From the NCBI GenBank assembly GCA_035510555.1, contig DATKGX010000037.1, positions 1 through 30,504 of the forward strand: 30,504 nt of DNA. Reading direction: 5' to 3'. Of the stretch, positions 20,681 through 28,984 are shown one piece after another; the first letter of the stretch is position 1, and the number at the start of each line of letters is the position of its first letter. Made by a program: the position numbers and the translations under genes. The notes under the pieces were generated by a model. The model did not search any database. It was given only the letters and a program-made list of their open reading frames with translations, and was not told where the DNA came from. The DNA is from DATKGX01 sp035510555. GTDB taxonomy: Bacteria; Patescibacteriota; Microgenomatia; Levybacterales; UBA12049.

Positions 20681-21496
20681 ATGATTTTATTATTGTTTAT
20701 CCTGGGTCTTTTTGTTGGTTCATTTTTGGGAGTTTTGGTTGATCGCTTACCAAGGGGCGAAACAGTTGTTAAGGGTCATTCCCACTGTGAATTTTGCCAG
20801 AAAGAGCTCAAAATTATAGATTTAATTCCGGTTCTATCTTATGTTCTGACTAAAGGTAAATGCCGGTACTGTCACAAATCTTTGAGTCTCGTCTACCCTA
20901 TTATAGAAATTTTTACAGGCATTTTGTTCCTGTTAACTTATATTTTCGTAATTTCTAATTCAAAATTTCTAATTTCTAATGAATTTTTAAATCCACAATT
21001 TTTAATTACCTTAATTTATCAGTTGATTGTTGTTTCCGGTTTTATCGTAATTTTCTTCATGGACTTAAAATATGGACTTATTTTAGATAAGATTTTATTG
21101 CCGCTGGCAGTAATAATTTCGATCTTTTTGTTTATCATTAATCCTTCATTGTTAATTATTAATTTCATCTGCGGCGTTTTAGCCTTATTATTTTTTCTTT
21201 TGATTGCTTTAGGCTTTAAGTTCATTCGCGGTAAAGAAGGGATGGGTGGCGGCGACATTAAACTAGCTTTTGTTTTGGGTTTATTTTTAGGTTTTCCAGA
21301 TATCATCGCCGCGTTATATTTGGCTTTCTTGACAGCAGCATTTGCGGGCATCATACTTATTTTATGGACGAAGAAAAATCCCAAAAGCGCAGCTCTTCCC
21401 TTTGGCCCGTTCTTGATTCTAGGCACGCTCGCGTGTCTTTTTTGGGGAAATCTAATTCTCCCAAAGCTTCTCCTCATTTTGGGTTTACCCTCATAG
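20681..21496 (+). CDS. pilD: Prepilin peptidase PilD
   Basis: 271-aa polytopic aspartic peptidase that cleaves (and usually N-methylates) prepilins. Cytoplasmic zinc loop with CEFC (36-39) and CRYC (61-64). The catalytic aspartates are Asp128 in FMDLKYGLI and Asp192 in GMGGGDIKLA. About seven to eight membrane helices, ending PFGPFLILGTLACLFWG. An insertion at residues 91-107 (ISNSKFLISNEFLNPQF) is encoded by AATTTCTAATTC-type repeats. The 3' end overlaps the next pilin gene by about 55 nt. Confidence 0.93.
   Translation: MILLLFILGLFVGSFLGVLVDRLPRGETVVKGHSHCEFCQKELKIIDLIPVLSYVLTKGKCRYCHKSLSLVYPIIEIFTGILFLLTYIFVISNSKFLISNEFLNPQFLITLIYQLIVVSGFIVIFFMDLKYGLILDKILLPLAVIISIFLFIINPSLLIINFICGVLALLFFLLIALGFKFIRGKEGMGGGDIKLAFVLGLFLGFPDIIAALYLAFLTAAFAGIILILWTKKNPKSAALPFGPFLILGTLACLFWGNLILPKLLLILGLPS
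20951..21001. repeat. AATTTCTAATTC-type low-complexity repeat inside pilD
   Basis: Encodes ISNSKFLISNEFLNPQF in a loop between two membrane helices. The same word family (ISNSKF, IQNSKFKIQN) appears in the prepilin leader at 22719, suggesting a dispersed short repeat. Confidence 0.5.
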
Positions 21497-22182
21497 AGCT
21501 TTTGGTAGTAGTGATGATACTTAGTATTTTGACCAGTTTTGTTTTAGTTATTCTAAATCCGCTTAGTCAAATTAGAAAAGGTCAGGACTCCCAACGCCAG
21601 CACGATTTAAGACAACTTTCAACCGCATTGGATAGTTATTACAATGATAACAATTATTATCCGCAGGTCCCATCAGTCCTTGTTACTGCTAAAAATATTC
21701 AAACCGTTCCTAATGATCCGGCTGCCTTAGTCAGTTGGCCAAATTATGCTTATGTTAAAGACCAAAATGACAATCCGCAATGGAATGTTCTTTTTGCGAA
21801 AATGGCTTTTCCGTCCACAGCGTCTTTTTCTTGTCCGTTAGAGCAAATGAGTAATTGTTTGCCCCAAAACTACGCTTCCAAGGGCTATAACTATTGTGTA
21901 ATCTCCGGTAACGTCGCGTGCACACAAATTGCCGCTACGACCATTGTTCCGTTGCCGATCAGTGGTCCGCCATCGCCAAATGTGCCGACGCCAACTTTTA
22001 CGCCGACGCCAACTCCGGTTCCTCCGGTTCCTTTTGTTTGTTTTTGTAAAGACGCAACCTATTGGAAGGATATATCTAAAGATCCAAGCCATCAATGTCA
22101 AGTTGTTCAGACAAGTTCTGATCCGCTTGTTAATTTTGACCGTGATTGCACTTCTCCTTGCATTAACCCATGTACACCGTAA
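21442..22182 (+). CDS. Type IV pilin-like protein with Pro/Thr-rich stalk, 246 aa
   Basis: Prepilin with FGFTLIELLVVVM: cleavage after Gly gives Phe1 and Glu5. There is no ATG near the usual leader position. TTG 21442 (leader of 14 residues) or GTG 21433 (17 residues) are the likely starts, both inside pilD; the far ATG at 21364 would give an overlong leader. The C-terminal part has a Pro/Thr-rich linker (PTPTFTPTPTPVPPVPF, about 181-197) and a Cys-rich end (CFCKD ... CQVV ... DCTSPCINPCTP), looking like a stalk with a small disulfide-bonded tip domain. It may be a specialised or tip pilin. Translation is probably coupled to pilD. Confidence 0.75.
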   Translation: MGKSNSPKASPHFGFTLIELLVVVMILSILTSFVLVILNPLSQIRKGQDSQRQHDLRQLSTALDSYYNDNNYYPQVPSVLVTAKNIQTVPNDPAALVSWPNYAYVKDQNDNPQWNVLFAKMAFPSTASFSCPLEQMSNCLPQNYASKGYNYCVISGNVACTQIAATTIVPLPISGPPSPNVPTPTFTPTPTPVPPVPFVCFCKDATYWKDISKDPSHQCQVVQTSSDPLVNFDRDCTSPCINPCTP

Positions 22183-22188
22183 TATAAT
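22183..22188 (+). promoter_or_regulatory. -10 box before the third pilin gene
   Basis: TATAAT at 22183-22188, 6 nt to ATG 22195; the -35 side is weak (TTGCAT, 19 bp). It favours ATG 22195 over the ATG at 22189. Confidence 0.5.
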
Positions 22189-22194
22189 ATGATT

Positions 22195-22713
22195 ATGGGG
22201 AAATTTAGAAATAAAGGATTCACGCTGGTAGAATTAATCGTCGCCATAGGGATATTGGGGATTTTAGCAATTACCGCGATAGTGGCCATAAATCCTTTTG
22301 CTCAATTTCAGAAAGCGGACGACATCAGGAGAAAATCCGATTTGGCGCAGATACAAAGAGCTTTAGAGTCTTACTATCAAGATAATAAGGCCTATCCGGC
22401 GGCTTGTAACGATAATACTTTTAGAATAGAGAGAAGCGATGGAAGTTGCATTACCTGGGGTGGTTCATGGCAACCGTATATGAATTTAGTGCCGAAAGAT
22501 CCTACCATAGGAGTAAAATACGCGTATATTCCGAGCTCAACTTTACAATCTTATTTTCTTTACGCTTCGCTGGCAAGAGCTAGCGATGATCCAAAGGCGT
22601 GTGCTATGGGAAATTGGTGTACAAGTATTTCAGCAGACAATCAAAGTCAAAATCCGTGCGGTGCGGGCAAAAAATGCAATTATGGAGTTTCCAGTCCGGA
22701 TGTAACACCATGA
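22195..22713 (+). CDS. Type IV pilin-like protein, 172 aa
   Basis: Short leader MGKFRNKG, then FTLVELIVAIGILGILAITAI with Glu5. The mature part has the GspG-like stretch DDIRRKSDLAQIQRALESYYQDNKAYP and ends with several Cys (CAMGNWCTS, NPCGAGKKCN). This resembles the pseudopilin-like minor subunits common in Patescibacteria pilus loci. Its stop overlaps the next start (ATGA). Confidence 0.82.
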   Translation: MGKFRNKGFTLVELIVAIGILGILAITAIVAINPFAQFQKADDIRRKSDLAQIQRALESYYQDNKAYPAACNDNTFRIERSDGSCITWGGSWQPYMNLVPKDPTIGVKYAYIPSSTLQSYFLYASLARASDDPKACAMGNWCTSISADNQSQNPCGAGKKCNYGVSSPDVTP

Positions 22714-23243
22714 TAGAAATTCAAAATTCAAAATTCAAAATTCAAAATTACCACAAGGGGTTCACCCTGATAGAGCTTTTAATAGTCATTGCGATTATTG
22801 GTGTTTTGGCAACGCTTTTGATGGTAAATTTCGTCGGAGTTAGACAAAGAGCCAGGGATGCACAAAGAAAGTCCGATTTAAGACAACTACAGTCGGCATT
22901 GGAGATTTACCGATCGGACAACGGAAGCTATCCAAGCGGTTTAACATCGAGCGTAGGTGCATTGGGGAATTGTCCGGCCAATAGTGGTAAGTGCACTAAT
23001 CCTTCGGCCTCCTGTTTTGGAAATCCGGCTTGCACGGCGGTTTATATGGAGAATCTTCCGGTTGATCCAGGTGGTTCAGCTTATTACAATATTGGAAATT
23101 ATGTGTATCAAAGCGCAGATAATGCTACTTATGTACTTGGGGCTTGTCTTGAGAATGGCGCGGACAGTCAGGCAGTAACTACTAACCCCGGCGGAAGTGG
23201 CACATGCAGCTCCGGAAAGTTTTACGTACTCAATAATCCATGA
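22710..23243 (+). CDS. Type IV pilin-like protein, 177 aa
   Basis: The leader MIEIQNSKFKIQNYHKG is partly encoded by a 7-bp tandem repeat; cleavage before FTLIELLIVIAIIGVLATLL. The mature protein contains RDAQRKSDLRQLQSALEIYR, as in GspG-like pilins, and a Cys-containing middle (CPANSGKC, SCFGNPAC). The start ATG 22710 overlaps the previous stop by four bases, the coupled arrangement also used by the next genes. Confidence 0.82.
   Translation: MIEIQNSKFKIQNYHKGFTLIELLIVIAIIGVLATLLMVNFVGVRQRARDAQRKSDLRQLQSALEIYRSDNGSYPSGLTSSVGALGNCPANSGKCTNPSASCFGNPACTAVYMENLPVDPGGSAYYNIGNYVYQSADNATYVLGACLENGADSQAVTTNPGGSGTCSSGKFYVLNNP
22719..22749. repeat. Tandem 7-bp repeat ATTCAAA x4 in a prepilin leader
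   Basis: Four exact units (22719-22746) plus a partial one. The unit is not a multiple of three, so gain or loss of one unit shifts the frame before the mature pilin. Confidence 0.85.
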
Positions 23244-23788
23244 TGATGAAATCGCAAAACCCAAATCTTAAAACCCAAACTGGGTTTACGTTAATAGAAT
23301 TAATCGTCGTTTTTTCCGTTATCGCAATTCTTTCAACCATTGGGACTGTTTCTCTGGTAAGTTATAGCCGGGCGCAAGTTTTAAGCCAAACGACTAGCGA
23401 CTTGGTTCAAGCTTTAAATACTGCCAAATCATTGTCGGCATCACAACTTAAAACTTTAAACAAGAACGGAAAAACCTTGCGCTGTCAGAATTTCCAAACC
23501 TTAGGCGGTTATGGAGTACAGATTAACGCAGCTCAAAAGTATTACGCTTTGTATATGGAGTGTGTTGCCAGCGGAATAGAAACTCAAAATACCAGCGTTG
23601 AATGGCAAACAAAGTTTCCCGATAATGTTACCGTCGATCCGGCGACAAACGCTACGGACGTGTTCTTCCCGGTCTTATCGGGCGGAATCATCGCTAAGGG
23701 AAGTAGCACTGCCGATAGTGTCGTTTTAAAAAGTTACGGAAATACAAAGACAATCAAAATAATAAATGGTTACGTAAGCGTTTTGTAA
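23240..23788 (+). CDS. Minor pilin, FimT/GspH-like, 182 aa
   Basis: Leader MMMKSQNPNLKTQTG, cleavage before FTLIELIVVFSVIAILSTIG. The mature N-terminal helix continues into SYSRAQVLSQTTSDLVQALNTAKSLSASQ, typical of FimT/GspH. The rest is beta-rich and ends TIKIINGYVSVL. Three consecutive ATG codons (23240, 23243, 23246) are possible starts; the first makes the ATGA overlap with the upstream gene. FimT-like pilins in other bacteria can bind DNA during uptake; whether this one does is unknown. Confidence 0.8.
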   Translation: MMMKSQNPNLKTQTGFTLIELIVVFSVIAILSTIGTVSLVSYSRAQVLSQTTSDLVQALNTAKSLSASQLKTLNKNGKTLRCQNFQTLGGYGVQINAAQKYYALYMECVASGIETQNTSVEWQTKFPDNVTVDPATNATDVFFPVLSGGIIAKGSSTADSVVLKSYGNTKTIKIINGYVSVL

Positions 23789-24252
23789 TGAATCAAAAAG
23801 GACAAGGTTTAATAGAGGCGCTAATCGCTTTGGGCGCGGCAGTAATAATAATTGCAGCGATAACCATCGCTGTTGTAACGGCTGTAAGTAATTCAGATTT
23901 TTCCAAATATCAAAATCTGGCGACCGGTTACGCTTCGCAGGGAATGGAAGTCGTTAGGCAGAAAAGTCAATTGGATTGGACTGATACTGCGACCTATTCC
24001 GGTACATGGTGTCTTCCGCAAGGAACGACAGATTTCTATCCCGCCTTGGGGGCATATACTTGCCCTGTGAATGTCAATAATCAATTTGTCAGACAACTTG
24101 AGTTTAGTCACAATTATCCAAGCTGCAATGGCGCAAATACTCAAGTTGAAGTGACGGTAAAATGGACAGACGGTAAATGTTCGGGAGCTTTGGATTTTTG
24201 TCATAAAGTTGTTCTCGACTCGTGCCTAGCGGATATTTATAGAACTCAATGA
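23788..24252 (+). CDS. Minor pilin, PilV/GspI-like, 154 aa
   Basis: Very short leader MNQKG, cleavage before QGLIEALIALGAAVIIIAAI, keeping Glu5; the QGLIEAL form is typical of PilV/GspI-type minor pilins. C-terminal part with TWCLPQG, YTCPVNV, SCNG, CSGALDFCHK and DSC cysteines. It begins at the last base of the previous stop (TAATG). Confidence 0.76.
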   Translation: MNQKGQGLIEALIALGAAVIIIAAITIAVVTAVSNSDFSKYQNLATGYASQGMEVVRQKSQLDWTDTATYSGTWCLPQGTTDFYPALGAYTCPVNVNNQFVRQLEFSHNYPSCNGANTQVEVTVKWTDGKCSGALDFCHKVVLDSCLADIYRTQ

Positions 24253-24806
24253 AAATAAATAACAAAAACGGCTACACCCTGGTTGAACTTTTGGCAGTTA
24301 TATTTATTCTAGTGGCAGTTGGAACAATAATTGCCTCTATTTTAACTTCAGTTTTAAGAACCAGCAATAAAAGCGCGAACACGGAAAATGTCAGGAGAAA
24401 CGGCAATTATGCAATTTCACAAATGTCCAAAATGATTACTTACGCGCAAAAATTAGAAGGAGTGAGCACTGACGGCATTCAGTATTATACCGATTGCGTG
24501 TCTTTGCCTACTGCGACGAAATATAAATATTTAAAAATCGAATCTTTTGATGGAGGAATTACGACTTTTGCTTGCGCAAATTCACAAATTGCTTCGCAAT
24601 CTTCATCCGGCAGTTTAGACTATTTGGTTGACCCGACTATGTACGCGAGCTGTTATTTTAACTGTAGTCAGGAAAGTGCTGCCGCGCCTATAAAAATAGA
24701 TATCTTTCTTGATTTAAAGGCGACCAATTCAGCTGTCTTTTCTGAAAATCAGGCAGAAATTCCTTTCGAAACTTCAGTTGTGCTTAGAAATAGTGCTAAC
24801 CGCTAG
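24249..24806 (+). CDS. Minor pilin, PilW/GspJ-like, 185 aa
   Basis: Leader MKINNKNG, cleavage before YTLVELLAVIFILVAVGTII, Glu5 present. Then NVRRNGNYAISQMSKMITYAQ, the position where PilW/GspJ proteins carry a similar R..NYA.SQM helix. ATGA overlap with the upstream gene. It is the last of the continuous coupled minor-pilin set. Confidence 0.74.
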   Translation: MKINNKNGYTLVELLAVIFILVAVGTIIASILTSVLRTSNKSANTENVRRNGNYAISQMSKMITYAQKLEGVSTDGIQYYTDCVSLPTATKYKYLKIESFDGGITTFACANSQIASQSSSGSLDYLVDPTMYASCYFNCSQESAAAPIKIDIFLDLKATNSAVFSENQAEIPFETSVVLRNSANR

Positions 24807-24809
24807 GCG

Positions 24810-24839
24810 TTGACAAAGGTTTTGAAATGCTGCTAGTCT
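24810..24839 (+). promoter_or_regulatory. Possible promoter of the PilX-like gene
   Basis: TTGACA (24810-24815), 18 bp, TGCTAGTCT ending at 24839; 17 nt to ATG 24857. The -10 box is poor. Confidence 0.45.
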
Positions 24840-24856
24840 ATATTTAGTAGGTATTT

Positions 24857-25678
24857 ATGTTTGATCACCGCAGTCAAAAAGGACAGGCTCTTTTAATAGT
24901 GGTTTTAGCGATGGTAGTAGCTTTAACGGTAGGTTTATCTGTTGTTTCGCGAAGCGTAACAAATTTGAAAAATTCCCAACAGGAGATTGATTCACAACAG
25001 GCTTTATCCGCCGCCGAAGCGGGAGTAGACCAGGCAATAGAAAGCGGAGCTAGTGTTGCAAGCGGTAGCTTTTCCGTTTCAACGTCTTATCAAACCTTAC
25101 TAGCAACTGTTTCCGGCGAGACGCAATTTCTTCTAAATGGAAATAATAAGGTTTCTAAGGATGATGCCATGTATATTTGGTTAACTCCCTACTCCTTTGA
25201 CAGCTCAAAACTTTTTCAGGATAGCGACAGGTGGAGCGGTAATTTAGATTTATACTGGGGAAACTCGATTACAGCGTGTAATAACGCCGCTTTGGAAATA
25301 GCTGTTGTTTGGAATACGCGTGCAAATCCACAGGTTACAAGATATGCTTATGATCCCTGCAGTCCTGGCAGAAGTTCGAAAAACAACTTTACCCAACCAA
25401 ATCCAGTTAACGAGTCTATCTCAGGTATCACGCTTTATAATAAAGTAACCATTTCGATTCAAAACGGCTTTTTGGTAAGAGTGGTTCCTCTCTATGCCGA
25501 TTCTTACGTGGGGGCTTTAGGCACAAAAAATGCCGATAGTCCCGTTCTTCCGCCGCAAGGTAATATAATTACGTCAACCGGCACAACGAATAATAACGTT
25601 GTAGAGAAATTAGACGTCTTTCAAGGATACCCCGAAATACCTGCCGAACTTTTTCCATTTAGTCTTTTCTGGCCTTAA
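24857..25678 (+). CDS. PilX/GspK-like minor pilin, 273 aa
   Basis: Leader MFDHRSQKG, then QALLIVVLAMVVALTVGLSV. It lacks the usual Glu5, as many GspK-type tip pilins do. The helix continues SQQEIDSQQALSAAEAGVDQAIESG, the AAEAG signature of the PilX N-terminal domain. The remaining roughly 200 residues are beta-rich. In other systems GspK/PilX forms the tip complex with the GspH/I/J-type pilins encoded just upstream, which fits the gene order here. Confidence 0.76.
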   Translation: MFDHRSQKGQALLIVVLAMVVALTVGLSVVSRSVTNLKNSQQEIDSQQALSAAEAGVDQAIESGASVASGSFSVSTSYQTLLATVSGETQFLLNGNNKVSKDDAMYIWLTPYSFDSSKLFQDSDRWSGNLDLYWGNSITACNNAALEIAVVWNTRANPQVTRYAYDPCSPGRSSKNNFTQPNPVNESISGITLYNKVTISIQNGFLVRVVPLYADSYVGALGTKNADSPVLPPQGNIITSTGTTNNNVVEKLDVFQGYPEIPAELFPFSLFWP

Positions 25679-25680
25679 AA

Positions 25681-26718
25681 ATGAATAAAAAATCTTTTGG
25701 ATTGGACATTGGCGCAACGTCACTTAAGCTGGTTATGCTTGAGGGCAAAGAAGGAGCGTATATTCTAAAAGCTGCTTCGATTTCGCCTGTTCCGCCAAAG
25801 GGCATGCTTTCGGAGTCGCCTTTAGACGAAGAAGAAATGGCTCAGGCAATCGCTAAGGCGGCTAAGGACGCGGGCGTAAACGCAAAACTGGTAAACATTG
25901 CGCTTCCTGAAAATCAGGTCTACACGAAAGTTTTAGAGATGCCGGCTCTTTCGGATAGAGAGTTGGCGTCGGCAATCTACTGGGAGGCAGAGCAATATAT
26001 CCCTGTTCCCTTAGCTAACATTACTTTAGTTTGGAATGTTTTAAAAAGACCACAGGCAAACGCCAGCGGAGAAAAAATGCAGGTTTTAATGGTTGGTGCT
26101 CCAACAGTATTGGTCAATAAATATCAAAAAATAATTCAAATGGCGGGTCTGCAAATTAATTCAATGGAAACGGAAATTCTGGCGACAATCCGGCCTTTGA
26201 TTATGGAGCAAAATTTTCCTACCAGTTTGGTGGTTAACATTGGCGCAATCAGCACTTCGTTTGCGATAGTCAGAAGCAGCTCGATGGTTTTTACTTATTC
26301 TATGCCGGTGGGCGGAGCAGCAATCAATCGGGCAATTGCGATGGATTTTGGTTTAACTTCCCAACAGGCGGAAGAATATAAAAGAGTGTATGGAATTTCC
26401 GGCAAAAGTCTAGGTGGGAAAATCGGTAGAGCCACAGAGCCAATTTTAAATGCAATCTTAGGAGAAATTAAAAAATCAATTGCTTTTTATTCCCAAAAAT
26501 ACAAGGATGAATTACCAATCAGACAGATAATTTTATCTGGAGGTACAGCCAAGCTTCCGGGCATAGAACTATTCTTCGTAAACAATGCCGGAATAGAAAC
26601 GGCGATTGCAAGCCCTTGGAAAATTTTAGCATCACAACAAATACCAAAAGAAATTTTAGACAATGGCGCCGATTATACAATAGCGGTTGGTTTAGCCATG
26701 AAAGATTATGTGCGATAG
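25681..26718 (+). CDS. pilM: Type IV pilus assembly protein PilM
   Basis: 345-aa actin-like ATPase on the cytoplasmic face that links PilB/PilC to PilN. FGLDIGATSLKLVML at 6-20 is the phosphate-1 loop; VVNIGAISTSFAIV at about 184-197 is phosphate-2; IILSGGTAKLPGI at about 281-293 is the adenosine motif. Family features LPENQVYTKVLEMP and YWEAEQYIPVPL are present. The start is 2 nt after the PilX-like stop. Confidence 0.93.
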   Translation: MNKKSFGLDIGATSLKLVMLEGKEGAYILKAASISPVPPKGMLSESPLDEEEMAQAIAKAAKDAGVNAKLVNIALPENQVYTKVLEMPALSDRELASAIYWEAEQYIPVPLANITLVWNVLKRPQANASGEKMQVLMVGAPTVLVNKYQKIIQMAGLQINSMETEILATIRPLIMEQNFPTSLVVNIGAISTSFAIVRSSSMVFTYSMPVGGAAINRAIAMDFGLTSQQAEEYKRVYGISGKSLGGKIGRATEPILNAILGEIKKSIAFYSQKYKDELPIRQIILSGGTAKLPGIELFFVNNAGIETAIASPWKILASQQIPKEILDNGADYTIAVGLAMKDYVR

Positions 26719-27247
26719 TATTAATCTGGTTTCTCCCAAAAACGAGCAACTGGAAAATGAACAAAAAAGGTTAAGAATCGCTAGGATATCGGCCTTCGCA
26801 GTCATGTTGTTTGTTGCAGCCATTGCTGTTTTAGTTTTTGTAATTAATCTAACCTTGCCGATAAATTCAATAAAGACTAGTGAAGAAACTACCTTGTCCA
26901 ATATCGCGGCTCTGCATAAGAAATTAGTCCAGTATTATTTTGTCCAAGATCGGGCAAATAATTTGTCAAATGTAATTGCAAAAAGAAATAAAGTACCCGA
27001 TATTGCTGATGCTCTTTTAGCGGCTACTCCTGATGATTTATCCATAAGTTCAATACAAATTGATGCTAAGCAAATTTCCCTCATCATGTCCGGAGGCTCC
27101 TTAATTTCAATGAATAAATTTATAGATAACGTGACAATGCTTGGTCAACAAAAAAAGATTATTAAAAATATTGTCGTCCAGCAATTATCCTTAGATGTAA
27201 AAAACAGTAAATATTCTATCTCAATTCAGGCAGACGTTAATAAATAG
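26708..27247 (+). CDS. pilN: Type IV pilus assembly protein PilN
   Basis: 179-aa bitopic membrane protein. The N-terminal SINLVSP is the INL-type motif by which PilN docks into PilM. One membrane helix at about 28-48 (FAVMLFVAAIAVLVFVINLTL), then a coiled coil and a ferredoxin-like extracytoplasmic domain. It overlaps the pilM stop by 11 nt, consistent with translational coupling of interacting partners. Confidence 0.87.
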   Translation: MCDSINLVSPKNEQLENEQKRLRIARISAFAVMLFVAAIAVLVFVINLTLPINSIKTSEETTLSNIAALHKKLVQYYFVQDRANNLSNVIAKRNKVPDIADALLAATPDDLSISSIQIDAKQISLIMSGGSLISMNKFIDNVTMLGQQKKIIKNIVVQQLSLDVKNSKYSISIQADVNK

Positions 27248-27248
27248 T

Positions 27249-27998
27249 ATGAATATTGATATTAGTGATTCAAAAAAAATAAATGTTGATTTCGAAAATT
27301 TAGCGCTGCTTTATAAGCACTACAAAGAGTTCTTGCTCCCTGTTGGGGTTATTCTAGTCAGCATTTTGGTTATTATCTATGTTATTTTCCCACAAATTCA
27401 ACAGTACTTTAATTCTCAAAATCTGGTGAAAGCGGAACAACTGAAATTAGATACTTTAAGAAACAATTATAGCTTACTTACCTCTTCGGATGATGCAACA
27501 ATAACTGCGGATTTAAACACGCTTTCGCTGGCTTTGCCCTCACAAAAAGATTTTGCCGGCATTATCGATGCTATTTCTTATGTTTCTGCCAAAACCGGTG
27601 TGACGGTTGGTAATTTTGAATTTTCTTTAGGTAACTTGTCGGCGTCAAATTTTGGCGGGACAGTTTATCCTTCAACGAAAATCGATCTTAGCTTGGAAGG
27701 CAGTGCTAAAAATATTGTGAATTTTACTCACGAGATTGTTAAGACGATGCCGGTTGCCGAAGTGACTGCGGTTAATATTACCGGCGGAACGGGTAGCTTA
27801 ACAATCCTTTTTTACTACAAACCTTTTCCATCACAAAACATTAGCGATCAAACGCAAATAGTGCCGCTGTCGGCGAAACAAGTTTCACTAATGAAGGACA
27901 TTTCTTCTTGGAATTCAGTTGGAGCAGCCGGTCTGCCAGTGATACCGGGGACTACGGCAACATCGTCAGCCGGAACATCTGCCACTTCCCCATTTTAA
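27249..27998 (+). CDS. pilO: PilO-like type IV pilus alignment protein
   Basis: 249 aa, assigned mainly by position after pilN and by architecture: short cytoplasmic N-terminus, one membrane helix (FLLPVGVILVSILVIIYVIFP, about 29-49), coiled coil (LVKAEQLKLDTLRNNYSLL), then an extracytoplasmic domain with the PilO-like LPSQKDFAGIIDAISYVSAKTGV. The Ser/Thr/Ala-rich C-terminal tail (about 225-249) is probably disordered. It converges with trmD, overlapping 4 nt at the stops. No pilP or pilQ follows. Confidence 0.78.
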   Translation: MNIDISDSKKINVDFENLALLYKHYKEFLLPVGVILVSILVIIYVIFPQIQQYFNSQNLVKAEQLKLDTLRNNYSLLTSSDDATITADLNTLSLALPSQKDFAGIIDAISYVSAKTGVTVGNFEFSLGNLSASNFGGTVYPSTKIDLSLEGSAKNIVNFTHEIVKTMPVAEVTAVNITGGTGSLTILFYYKPFPSQNISDQTQIVPLSAKQVSLMKDISSWNSVGAAGLPVIPGTTATSSAGTSATSPF

Positions 27999-28675
27999 TG
28001 CTTTTTAATTAAATCCGGTCTTAACTTAGCAGTTACGCGAAGACTTTCTTTTTTGCGCCACTCGCTTACCTTGGCGTGATTACCGGAAAGTAGTACTTCC
28101 GGTACTTTAAGATGGTTAAAAACTTGCGGTTTAGTATATTGTGGGTATTCAAGGTAAGGTGAGAAAGATTCAAATGCTGCCGAATCTTCTTTAATCACCC
28201 CACCGACAAGTCTTAAAACGGCGTCTGTAATTAAAATTGCCGGTATTTCTCCGCCGGTTAAAATAAAATCTCCTACCGAAACTTCTTCGTCAATAAATTT
28301 CTTCACTCTTTCGTCAAAGCCTTCATAATGACCGCAGACAAGTATCAAATTTTTCAATTTCGAAAAGCTCTGAGCTTTCTTTTGTGCGAACTGCTTTCCG
28401 TGAGCGCTTAAGAGGATAACCTTTTGTGCTTTTTTATTCAATTTTTTATCTTTTACTGCTTCGATTGCTTTTTGCAAGACATCCACCTTTAAAATCATGC
28501 CCTTTCCCCCGCCGTAAGGCGTATCGTCAACTGTCTTGTGTGCTCCCAGCCCAAAATCCCGTAAATTGACAAAATTTATCTCAACCAATTTTTTGTCAAT
28601 TGCCCTTTTAATAATTGAACTGTCAAATGGTCCTCCAAACATTTCGGGAAATAAAGTAATGATAGATATTTTCAT
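27995..28675 (-). CDS. trmD: tRNA (guanine-N1)-methyltransferase TrmD
   Basis: 226-aa SPOUT methyltransferase that makes m1G37 in tRNAs and prevents frameshifting. DDTPYGGGKGM at 50-60, CGHYEGFDERV at 114-124, trefoil-knot SAM site SVGDFILTGGE at 133-143 followed by the catalytic Asp151 (LITDAVLRL), and EYPQYTKP. The C-terminal domain ends SEWRKKESLRVTAKLRPDL, usual for the family. Full length. It has a -10 box 8 nt before the ATG in addition to possible read-through from khpA. Confidence 0.96.
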   Translation of the reverse strand: MKISIITLFPEMFGGPFDSSIIKRAIDKKLVEINFVNLRDFGLGAHKTVDDTPYGGGKGMILKVDVLQKAIEAVKDKKLNKKAQKVILLSAHGKQFAQKKAQSFSKLKNLILVCGHYEGFDERVKKFIDEEVSVGDFILTGGEIPAILITDAVLRLVGGVIKEDSAAFESFSPYLEYPQYTKPQVFNHLKVPEVLLSGNHAKVSEWRKKESLRVTAKLRPDLIKKH

Positions 28676-28683
28676 ACGCGTTT

Positions 28684-28689
28684 ATTATA
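28684..28689 (-). promoter_or_regulatory. -10 box of trmD
   Basis: TATAAT (28689-28684), 8 nt to the ATG; no clear -35 box. Just upstream is an inverted repeat GCAAGA-AG-TCTTGC (on the minus strand) of unknown role. Confidence 0.55.
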
Positions 28690-28714
28690 GAGGTTCGCAA
28701 GACTTCTTGCTTAT

Positions 28715-28981
28715 CTATGGTTGCGGCATCTCGGATCCCTCGACTTGCGGTATTTCGGTTAGGGATACAAAAATTCGCTTGTTAGCCTTAATGGCGGGAA
28801 TTTTCATCACAGTGCGGATTGCCCTAATCACTTTTCCGCCCTTGCCAATAATTTTACCCATATCTTCGGGCGCAACGGTAATGGTAAAGTTAGTAACGCC
28901 TTCTACTTCCTCTTCTTTAATTTCAACTTTATCGGGATTGTCAACGATTGCATTAACAATACTTAAGAGCGTGTCTTTCAT
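28715..28981 (-). CDS. khpA: KH-domain RNA-binding protein KhpA
   Basis: 88-aa single KH domain, with the nucleic-acid-binding GxxG loop in DMGKIIGKGGKVIRAIRTVMK (about 40-60). Family YlqC/KhpA, known as a small global RNA-binding protein usually encoded between rpsP and rimM/trmD. Starts 3 nt after the rpsP stop, so it is in the operon. The C-terminal extension after the KH fold is short and acidic. Confidence 0.9.
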   Translation of the reverse strand: MKDTLLSIVNAIVDNPDKVEIKEEEVEGVTNFTITVAPEDMGKIIGKGGKVIRAIRTVMKIPAIKANKRIFVSLTEIPQVEGSEMPQP

Positions 28982-28984
28982 ATA

